DNA of 64,000 bases, taken from Chrysaora quinquecirrha (taxonomy: Eukaryota; Cnidaria; Scyphozoa; Semaeostomeae; Pelagiidae). Below the pieces are notes generated by a model. It had not been told where the DNA came from and made no database searches. It was given only the letters and a program-made list of their open reading frames with translations. Of this stretch, positions 54,654 to 64,000 are shown in pieces. Within the stretch, counting starts at the first letter, position 1. Every line of letters starts with the position of its first letter. The translations under genes were made by a program, and so were the position numbers. The stretch lies in the NCBI GenBank assembly GCA_014526335.1, contig JACTAT010000001.1, positions 3,834,596 through 3,898,595 on the forward strand, read 5' to 3'.

Positions 54654-57600
54654 ATGTCGACGTTCGAAACCTTCCAGCAGTTCCAGTTTGTCGACGAGGA
54701 AGGACGACAGAAAATGTACCAATGGAGTGAAAAGAGAAGGATGAAATATAAAGGATTTCGAGGATTTCTTCAATTTATGAAAATATTTGCTTTCGACAAA
54801 AGTGTGAGTAAAGGAAATGAAACGAGAAATATTGTATTGTTTTGTGTCTGGTGGTTAATTTGCTCTCAGTCACAAGAGGCCAGAGGCTATGTTTGCGTAC
54901 CAGACCACAACAATTAAATTAAGTCACGAGGGGATAAACTATCTCATTGGATGTTAAATTAGATCATTCGAAGTGTAATCATGCTAATCTTCTATGTAAT
55001 CAGGTGATCAGGGACTCAATGATAATCTCCCCTCTAGATGTTTGCTCTGCATGCCCACAGGGCCATCCTGAGGAGTATGGCAACTGCACGCACGAGATAA
55101 ATTCAAAAGTTCAATGAATGCACACCCAAAAAGTGCTTTGCACGCGCGTAGCTAGCAATTGTCTGAAAGTCGATAAAAAGCAGCAAAGAACCCTAGGCCA
55201 AATTATGAGGCTATTTCAAGGTGAAGCATTGAAAAATAAGATATTATTATCAAAGTTATGCTTAAAACATCACTTAATTTCGTATTTTGCAAAAAGGTTG
55301 TTTCAAATTTTCTGCGAAGTGCACGCGTGCACGCCTGAAATTTTGCTTCTGCACGCACGAGATCTCGTCGGGAACTGCCACACTCCCCAGTATGGCCACA
55401 GGGTAAAAGGGGTGATGCTAATTGAGGGGCTGATTATATGAGAGTTTTCAGCCCGGGCTGGAATTTCAGCTTGGTTAGCTGGGTTGAAATTGGCATTATA
55501 TGAACGTTTCCAGACCGCTTCCAGCCGGGTGTGAAGGGAATACGTAAGACAAATGGCACCAAAATTGAAATATTTGGCCCGAAACTAAAGCTGGGCTTGC
55601 GCAAAGAGAGTTTTTAGCCCAGGCTGGAAAAAAATTGCGATTACATGAGAAATCTCAGCCCGTTCAAGCAGGCTGGAAATCCTAGTCCACCTAGCTGAAG
55701 GAGGGCTGGAATTCCTGAAATAATCTCATGTAATCACAAAATCATCGTTTAACTGGGCTGAAAACTGTCATATAATCAGCCCCTAAGAATCTACGGGATC
55801 TACCCCTAGGCAAGTAGGACCACTTTGCAATTGAAATCCAGCCCAACTTGGGCATGGGCTCAAGTTGCCTCCATGCAGACCTGGTACCTACAAATTGATT
55901 TTTTGGCAAATCCCTCAGGGACTACCAATTACATGATTTTGGACCCCAATAGGGGTCCCTCTCATTAACGTCTACATTGATACTGAGCAGTACCTGTATT
56001 ACTTTTCAAAAACACGAACGTAATGCCATGAGATCTTTCTTTGCACTTGCAGTAAAATGGCTTACCTACAGGTAACATTCCTTTTTGGATTGTGGATTCA
56101 ATGATTTGGACTGATATTAATGTTTGGAATTTTTTTGCAGTTGATGAAAAGTTTTATCCATAATATCAATATAATTGTCCTCATTCAAATGGTCTTGTCT
56201 GGTAAGTTCAAATTTATTAACGTTAGTAACGTCATGCTCTCTAAATTATGAAAAATAGAACCGCTGTCTGACTTGCATCAATTCCAAGATGAGTCCTTGG
56301 TTGTAATTCATAAAGAAATTCTGTTTCATTGGCTTGAAGTCATTAGAACATACTAATTTTTTGTTACTTTTTCTTTTTTAGGTGTCATCACATATCTTTG
56401 TAACTATGCAAGTAAGTTTGAAAACTCTATTCCTCTAAAATAAGCATATGGGGACTTTTGAAGAACTTTCACAATTTCAGTGGGTGCTTTAAGGAGGGGG
56501 ACACTTTGGGGGGAGGGTTATTTCAACTAGTCAATAGATAGAAGGACCATGATTACTACTTTCTATTGACTATGATTTCCAAGACTGGAAATTTTAAAGA
56601 TAATATGACATGATAAGCATTTGAAATGGTTATTTTATGTGAGATAAGGAGATGTCACCATGGTGAGATATTGCACGTTGCTTGGACATTATTCATTTTC
56701 CTTTTTCTTTTGATACCAATGATATCAAGTAATATGTTTCTACACTTTTATTTTCTTCACTAAAGTAGAAGAATCTAAATCCCAAAACCAACACCTAAAT
56801 TCTAAGAGCCAGGAATTATGATGGGCTTGGAGGAGTGTTTATAATCTTGATTTTGGATTACAATAAACCATTTTTTCAATGTGGACATTTACCCCATTAT
56901 GCTTCCTTGTAGCCATACCACTACACGAAACTGTTCCTTTTATGTTAAAGACAGCTATTATTTAAGAAAAAGAAAATAGCTGCTTATTATTCTTTTCTTA
57001 AAATTTATTTTTTTCAGATTTATTCTTTGAAGTTCACGTTACTTTATTTGTTTCACCACTTGTCTTTCCCTTGGCATTCTCAATCAATAGTAAGTATAGT
57101 TTTAAGAATTTTTATTTGAACTTGGATTCTAGCCTCCATTCTTCATGATGCCTGGATGAAATAAGGAGCGAGAATCTTTCATTCTTTTCACTTTGCTTTT
57201 TTGAGTTGCATCTAGTTTTTTTCACAAAAAAGCCTTCAGGGGTCATGGCTTTGCTGCACAATTTCTTGTCCTTTCCTTTCTCATAGTCAAAGGCACTGGA
57301 TTTTGAATTCCATGCACTCGGGCACTCTGCTAGACTTAGTTCATGCATTTCTATCTAGTTTACGCTCTATCACTTTGGATTTATTAGACCCAAAGCATTT
57401 CAAATTGTTTATTTGTTTTCAGCTGATTTTCAAAGACGTGAAAAAGTACTGGAAGATTTAGCGAATTTTAAAGCTTCCACCATGGTCTGGTTTTTCTGTC
57501 TTCGAGATTGGAGAATACCTGCTGGTGAAAACTTGATCTTATCTTTCTTATCCTTCCCCAAATTTCCCCTTAATACCTGTGAAGGTTTGGTAAAACGTGG

Positions 57601-60600
57601 ATTTGTAGGAATCACCTATAAATGATTAAATTTGACTACAACTAATGGGCAATTTGAGGCGTGTACGTTTTTTTTACTTTTAAATACAAAGCTGCAAATA
57701 AGAAACTGTGGTTTTTTAATGCACTGTTATTGAATTTGATAGCGTAATGTAAAAGCTCAAAAACGGCTGTTTTTGCCCCTATTTAGTACACCATGGCAAA
57801 AGGCATAGTACAGTAAGTGCATGGCATAGTACATGTTCAGTACGTTTGGCAAAACAACATTGTTCGATACATCTTATATAGTTTAGAAACAATGAACCAT
57901 TGTTGGGCCTATTGTTCCCTAACTTTCTGTAAGTACCGGAGCATTTAGTTCACTACCGACTGCTAAAGGGTTCGAGATGTAATTCAAAACATAAGTAAGT
58001 TGTGAGTTTGTGCAGAAATTCAAAAATTGCGATGAAAAATGGTAACACCATAGGGCATATTAATAGTAAGTCATCCAATTCATGCTCGATGTTTTTGTTA
58101 ATGAATTGATTCATTGATTTTTACAGATTTCTCTGAAGAGTTCATGAAGTCAGCTTTCAATAAAGCCAAAGGTTTAATGTTTCATTTACGAGAATATTTA
58201 TTAACAGAAAAGAGACAGCGCAGAGATTTTATAGTTAAGGTATATATAGATTAGTATTTCCTCGGTTTGTAAATTTCTCTATGAGGACAAAATTTTCTGA
58301 ACATATTGATAGTAGACGAAGGATCTTCGTTCTATTATCTATGGTTCGAAATACCTTACGGGCTTTGCGCACTGGCCAAACGATCAACCATTGTTGGTCA
58401 AACATTTGATATTTGCTTCACAAGCAATGTTTGCCCGCTTTACCAAAACATCGCGTGACAAATATCAAACAATGCTAGCCTCAAGCAAACAGTGTTTGAC
58501 GAGCTTTGTTTTGTGATGTCTTTTGTGAAACGGTCAAGTATTGTGTTTTACAAGCAAATTTATAATTTTTGACAAACAGTGTTTGATTGTTTGGCCAGGG
58601 CCTTAGGGGTGTTATTTGTTTGCTACAACGCATCAGAAGGCCTTGTGCAGATAGGGCCAAAAAATTTGCCAAAATTAGACTAAAGAGGGCATTATCTGAA
58701 AGGGCATTATTAACATTTAGTCTATAAAGAGGGCATTATTAACATTTATCCTCAACCCGTTTTACTTTTTCAGCTCTTAAAACACCCTTAGCAATAGTAA
58801 ATGTCTGAGTTTCTTGAAGCTTGAAAACATGAAAATGACCTTTCTTATATTTACAGTATTTGCGTCGTAAGAGACTTCAGAATTGCGATAAAAAGCCGAA
58901 ATTGATTAACCCCTCCCCCCACAAAAAATTCTTCGACCGTCTTATTTGCTTATCTAATATATTATTACTTTCTTTTAGGTTTTATATGAGGATCTAAGTG
59001 ACGTTGCGCAAATTAATGAAAAAATAAGAATATCAAAATTGGACACACCAGCACCTATATCCGCTAGAGTTATACATCTTCATTAGTAAGTGAACGAAAT
59101 TATATCTTGGAATGCCATTTAAGTTTCTCTCATCTCATCATCGATCATAATCTGTCCCAAAATCCTGATGGATTTGCTCACAGGCGCTGATTCTCAATAC
59201 TTTTGAGAAGCTTGTAGTATTTTGCCGAGAGCCAACTGCTTCATCGTGTCTCCCAGAAGGTGCTGTGGCGTTGTGGACTAGTATACTTATTACCTTCTTC
59301 CCACTTTTTCGGAAACAGCTTCTTACAACTACAACAACATACAGCTGTTTCCTCAGAGTGGTTGCAGCGGGTTGGTGGAGTGTGGAGGAGCGTAGACTAC
59401 GACGAATGTAATAAGTCTAGTCGAGCTGGCTCGTGGTGTCAGAAGCTCAGTTGAGGTTCGAGCCCCAGCTACGGTAGCGTCACAGCCAGAGTCGAGGTCT
59501 TCATTAGTTAACCTACTACTGAAGGGTACTTGGGGTGATTAGGGGTATTAGATGCTGTAATGAAGTCTGGTAAATTTTCTTATGTTGGTGTACCACAAGT
59601 TTGATTCCTTGCTCCTTAATTTGCAGCCTGATGTTTCAACTCCTCTAGAATAAGCCCTCAAACTTTTTTCTTTTTTCTTTTTCTGGATTAAGGATGTTTA
59701 CAAGGGATTTTAGATCTTTAAAAAGGCATATTAAATGCTATAATGCAGTCCAGCTAATTTTTATGTTGCTGTACCGCAAGACTTATTCCTAGCTCCTTTC
59801 TTTTTTAGCCTGATGTGTTTATCGTTTGAACGACTAAGAGTAATACGTGAATACAGATCACCACGATCGATCCGATCATTCACAAAGATCTTTATATTCG
59901 CACTTCCCTTGCTGCTCTCTCCATACTACGTCTATCTTGGCAGACAAGTGAACAGCAGCTGGAGTCCGTATTTTATCGCTGTTCTCGTGGCATTTTTATT
60001 TGGAGCGTTACAGGGTGTCCAGGATAAGCTTGATGATCCTTTTGATGGCATGAGTGAAGATGATATTGATCTAGAAACTGTAAGTAGCAACGAAAATATA
60101 TATCTGTTGTACTTGTTATTGCAATATTGTTTAACGTAAGTGGTTACAATGTTGATTTAACAGTCTTTGAACAGTACAAAACTTAAAAATTGCTTGAAAT
60201 AGACAAGAAAGGTGGGGCTGGATTGGTATCCTATCTCCGTATCTCTAGGAAGTGCCACCTACGTGCCTTGCATCACAACGGCTTATCTGCGATTCTATAG
60301 ATTAATCTGCAAGTGGCATCTCATATCAATGGCAACTCTACTAATCTAAAGGGCTCAATGAAAACGTCGAGGAACTCTCGATCAAAGTCATACGTCCTGT
60401 TCCGGAGGCTCTTCTTCCTATAGGCTTTGTGCTTCGGCTATGTCAAGCCTTCCCTAGTTCCATACAAGTATATATTTCTTTTTCTTGAATAACAAACACC
60501 AGGATGGATTATTCCTTGAGTTTGCATACAGCAACTCATGTGAGAGCTATTTCAGAAATCCTTGATTTTGATCGATTGTGGTTGACGTTTTTCTGATGTT

Positions 60601-63237
60601 TTGATGTATAACCTTACCTTTTTGGCCTATATTTCGCCAACTTTAAGCCTTATTTTCTACAAAATTTGTGCCTCAATAGTGCATTGTAGCCTAAGAAAAC
60701 GATTTTTAAACGCTGTAAACTATGAATATACCATTTAACTACTTTACCATATTTTTACCAACAGTTAGACGAATGGACTGTTCATTCGCTTGAAGCCACT
60801 GCAAACAGAACAACCAAAGTAGGCCGATTCACCGTTTCAGTTTTTGGAAAAGGCAAGGTTGAATTCACGGAGCCTACAGCAGCAACGGATAGGAAGTCTT
60901 TTCTTAAGAGAGAAGATTCGTTCGCTGCAAACAGAGCTAGTTCAAGAAAGAAACTTGGTCTGTTACCTTGGCAAAGACAGGTAGGAGGCCTTGGCCTCAT
61001 CTATAGCTTCTATTTTCATTGCCGAAACTAACTCCCAAGATGCTATGGTAACAAGTTTGAGTACAGGTTTTATTTTGTTGGGAGCAAGCTTTCGAATATG
61101 AATGGAGGAATTTGGTGGGACAGTTGGCCCCCTTTACAACTTATATACTGTAGTAATTTGTCCCAAGAGATCCCTTTATTTCTCATGAATCTCAATGTCC
61201 CTCGTTTGCTAGTGACGAGCCACATATGGCCAAACAATCAAACATTGTTCGCCAAAAATCTAAATCTGAAATTTGTTTGTCAAACAAAATGTATACCGTT
61301 CTGTCACGTCACAAACATTGCTCCTCAAACATTTCTTGTGAAAGGCAGAAAATGTTTTTGAAGCTTTGAAGATTGAAGAAATTCTTCTTAACAAGCAATG
61401 TTTTGTGACGTGGCTGAACGGACAAACATAGCTTGTGAAGCAAGTTTAAAATGTTTGAACGCTGGGTCATTTGGCTTGGGCCTTAGTTTGTTTGAATTGA
61501 TTACTTAGAAATGTGAATTTGAGAGTGTTTTATAGGCAAATTAATTGGTTAATGTTTAAAGGTTATTTAATGGTTAATCTTTGCAGCTTTCACAGCTTTA
61601 CTCTGACGAAGAGGCGTCCCCAGACACTGACGAATTCAAAGAAATGCATCCATATAAGGACATTCTGTCAAATCTCCCTGGCAACGCGACAATTGTAAGA
61701 GGTGGTCACGTGAAAGAACAGCGTAATTTCGAGGAAATTAACTCATCCACGAACAGTTCTGTTAATCCGGCGTCGGGCGTTGTGGATCCGGGGTTTTCAA
61801 CTGCATACACCAAGTGGTAGCGTTCAACGTTCTATTGATAAACAGATTCCGGCAGCAGGTATGTAAGCAATAATTGACACAACCTTAAAATGTTTGACAT
61901 GCAATGTTTTCTATTTATATATTCAATATTTGACCAGCGATTTTTGATCGTTTGGCCAGGATCTACGCCTAAACAATCTACTCTAACACTCGAAGGTTCT
62001 GGCCGACGATCAAAAATTGTTTGTCAAACATCTGAAATTTGCCTGTCAAGCAAAACGTTTAACCGTTTTGTTACGACACGAAACATTGCTCGTCAGACGT
62101 TTTCGTTGATGCAAGCCTAAAGTGTTTTTTAAGTTTTCCAAAAACATTGCTGAGAGAATCCTGCTTGCAAAGCAATTCCAAGGCCTTGGTCAAACAATTA
62201 GAGATTGTTTGTCAAACACTTGAAATTTGCTTATCAAATAGTGTTTGGACGTTTCGCCACGTCACAAAACATAGCTTGACAAACATTAATAAGCTGAATT
62301 CGTTGCGAAATCGTGTAAACTTTTTTTGATTGGCGCAAGCCAAATTGTTTGAAGAGCATTGTTTGCAGTTTTTTTTAAATGTTTGACAAACAATGTTTGA
62401 TCGTTTTGCCAGGGCCGTTTTCTGAGCATGTAGCACAACTTACAAGAGTCAACATGCCGTCTCATGTTTTGTAAATTTTTTCTTAATTATACCTGCAGCT
62501 GCAAGAAAATTACAGTTCAATAAAGTATTATTTGACAGAGAAAATGATCCTGACAATATAGAAAAGATCCGAGATGGCGACCAGGCTGATGGTATTGTTC
62601 TTAAATATTTTTGGAAATAATTCTATTTCTATTAAGTCCCTGGGGAGGGAGGGACTACTTAATGTTATTTTGGTACGAATATGTACCGCCAATATGGATG
62701 GGTTTTTGGGCGTCTGAAATTCTCTTGATTTTAACCAAAACCCCATAACGTGATGGGAAATTGAAGAAAGCTAAAAAACTTAACTTTTTTGAGACCGAAT
62801 TGCCTGTGTCCCGTCTGTGTCTACATTATAAGTGGGCGGGTCTGTGTTATCTCTGACAACTGTATTTTTTATATTTGTCCCTCACGCCAAGCTATTAATG
62901 CAAGATAGTACCGTCATTTTACACCACGACTGAGTCACAGATACCCATTTATTACACCATTTACTTGTAGCTCTTTTCCTGAGGCCTTTAAGTTGTTTGG
63001 TATACAGTAAGTCATTTCTTTACTTTACATTTATTTACTGCAAAGTTCTTTGAATTTCTCATCCTATAGATTTTAATTTGGGTACTTCCATTTTAGCTTA
63101 TCCTGCGATGTATGACGTTCCGAATTCATTCAAAAGTTTATTTATGCCTGAGCCCGGTCAAGTAGCAATTCAAATGGAGCCTTTAAAAAAGCAGAATTCA
63201 CTGCCTTCAACTGGATTCCTACCATACGAAGGTCAGG
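54654..63237 (+). CDS. Bestrophin-like multi-pass membrane protein
   Basis: Exons: 54654-54803, 56141-56201, 56382-56411, 57018-57089, 57423-57524, 58127-58239, 58979-59085, 59809-60079, 60765-60980, 61587-61858, 62499-62591 and 63097-63237. Phases agree throughout and the gene may continue past the window. Two early hydrophobic segments (INIIVLIQMVLSGVITYL; LFVSPLVFPLAFSIN) and two later ones (FIFALPLLLSPYYVYL; YFIAVLVAFLFGALQGV) give four membrane helices. DFQRREKVLEDLANFKAST and QDKLDDPFDGMSEDDIDLE resemble the bestrophin/UPF0187 signature, where an acidic cluster after helix four binds calcium. Function as an anion channel is inferred. The cytoplasmic C-tail is Ser/Lys/Glu-rich. In exon 61587-61858 the frame hits TAG at 61818. 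Reading GGGG at 61790-61793 as three G opens it to a donor whose phase fits the next exon. A truncated real C-terminus (YTKW) is the alternative. Confidence 0.62.
55425..55784. mobile_element. TIR element (AGGGGCTGATTATATGA ends)
   Basis: Ends AGGGGCTGATTATATGAGAG and CATATAATCAGCCCCT, then inner arms TTTTCAGCCCGGGCTGG / CTGGGCTGAAAAC. 360 bp, in the first intron of the bestrophin-like gene. No clear target duplication. Confidence 0.7.
58369..58602. mobile_element. Palindromic MITE family A, near-complete copy
   Basis: Left GCACTGGCCAAACGATCAACC, right CAGTGTTTGATTGTTTGGCCAGGGCCT next to TA. 234 bp, intronic. Confidence 0.75.
59258..59525 (+). mobile_element. tRNA-derived SINE-like repeat, copy 6, split by a family B element
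   Basis: The head AGGTGCTGTGGCGTTGTGGACTA is separated from the body TCGAGCTGGCTCGTGGTGTC by 140 bp that match family B (59280-59419). After it come GAGGTTCGAGCCCC (B box) and the family tail. The family B insertion is therefore younger than this SINE copy. Confidence 0.75.
59280..59419. mobile_element. Short palindromic element family B, copy 3 (nested)
   Basis: Ends TATACTTATTACC and GTAATAAGTCTA, central GGAAACAGC...CAGCTGTTTCC hairpin. CTAG borders both ends of the insert. Confidence 0.7.
61221..61483. mobile_element. Palindromic MITE family A, near-complete copy
   Basis: Left CATATGGCCAAACAATCAAAC, inner AAGCAATGTTTTGTGACGTGGC, right GGGTCATTTGGCTTGGGCCT next to TA. Intronic. Confidence 0.65.
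61885..62415. mobile_element. Cluster of palindromic MITE family A fragments
   Basis: A right-end fragment (to about 61965), a left-start piece (61995-62130) and a further copy ending CAATGTTTGATCGTTTTGCCAGGGCC at about 62415, all in the intron between 61858 and 62499. At least three insertion events or one rearranged cluster. Confidence 0.65.
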
Positions 63238-63426
63238 GTATAAGCAATCTCTCACTCTCTTTTCCTTTTCTTTATTGAAGTTCTTTGCTGTAGACTATTG
63301 AAGTTCTTTCCTCTTTTCTATGTTGGATCTTGCGCCTTTTCCCTACCCGTATTTTAGCCCACCCGTAGATACGCCCTTTCCCTAGATGACCCACTCTTTT
63401 TTTCAATTTACACTCCGGATAATGTA

Positions 63427-63591
63427 TTTGCAGTTCAGTGGAGGATATTCAGTGCAGTGGAGGGATATCATCAGTACGGTGGAGGGATATCCACCGTACT
63501 GATGATATCCCTCCACCGTACTGATGATATCCCTCCACTGTACTGATAATATCCCTCCACTGTACTGAATATCCTCCACTGAACTGCACAT
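63427..63591. mobile_element. Large imperfect hairpin built from a GATATCCCTCCAC repeat
   Basis: The left arm (TGCAGTTCAGTGGAGGATATTC, then GTGGAGGGATATCATCAGTACGG) and right arm (GATATCCCTCCACCGTACTGATG repeats to GAATATCCTCCACTGAACTGCA) are inverse copies over almost the whole 165 bp. The arms themselves are tandem copies of a roughly 23-bp unit. No gene features were recognised from 63238 to the end of the window. Confidence 0.8.
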
Positions 63592-64000
63592 ACATTACCC
63601 GGGGTTATCAGCAGAGGTGTCAATGGCGTATCCTGTTACAGTACGTCCCCGCTTTTTGACATAGTTCATGCGTTGAAGTTATGCCATAGCAAATTAAAAC
63701 CGAGCTATGAAAACGTTAGTGTCCATTTTATTCGGCATAACTGTAATATAACTGCGACGTATGAAACGAATACTGCACCACTAGTTCAGCAGCTCTGCTG
63801 CACAAAACGCGCTAGCTGCATCATTAACTGATTTAACTTCGACTTATCAATCCACAGCCGCAGCTATGGCGGAGTAAGGGCGAAGATGGATGTTCACAAC
63901 TGAATTAAATTCACTGCGGCATAACTTCGACGCATAAACTAGGCCTTATAAAAAGACTGCAGCCTAGAATATTCCGTGAAAGAAAGGGACAATCTGTTCT

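Overview
The window is nuclear DNA of an intron-rich animal. It is AT-rich, its exons are short with canonical GT/AG borders, introns run from tens of bases to a few kilobases, and introns and spacers are packed with short non-autonomous transposons, tRNA-derived SINE-like repeats and microsatellites. The gene set (ROCO/LRRK-type kinase, Kelch-like protein, synaptotagmin-like protein, YIL108W-type metallopeptidase, beta-1,4-galactosyltransferase, bestrophin-like channel) together with a non-LTR reverse-transcriptase remnant would fit an anthozoan cnidarian such as a stony coral. That assignment is an inference from style, not a proof.

Layout, left to right. 1-260: ATC/ATG microsatellite. 353-7545 (+): 3' part of a LRRK/ROCO-like gene (end of the kinase domain plus WD40-like C-terminus), its 5' part lying outside the window. 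8946-10753 (+): single-exon BTB-BACK-Kelch gene with one frame break. 11852-39335 (+): a giant gene of about 30 exons for a synaptotagmin-like protein (Slp homology domain with FYVE-type zinc finger, long acidic region, then seven C2 domains; the known family has two). 40918-46801 (-): eight-exon zinc metallopeptidase with HELGH motif and C-terminal jacalin-like repeats. 47920-52511 (+): beta-1,4-galactosyltransferase, head-to-head with the metallopeptidase, with two tandem-repeat arrays sitting exactly at its 3' exon borders. 54654-63237 (+, may run out of the window): multi-pass bestrophin-like membrane protein.

The genes do not form a pathway. Two (Slp and the bestrophin-like channel) belong to families of membrane traffic and ion transport, one to Golgi glycosylation, one to ubiquitin-ligase adaptors and one to kinase signalling.

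Two cross-cutting observations matter. First, several otherwise clean genes are broken by single-base length differences in short G/C runs (10236-10240, 11881-11884, 18315-18317, 18372-18374, 46666-46668, 61790-61793). This looks like assembly/homopolymer error rather than gene death, and predicted ORFs will be wrong there. Second, one palindromic element family (ends like GGCCCTGGCCAAACGATC) is present in at least fifteen places, in introns of most genes and in the probable 3' UTR of the Slp gene. Other element families show clear TIRs and, in two cases, 8-9 bp target-site duplications.
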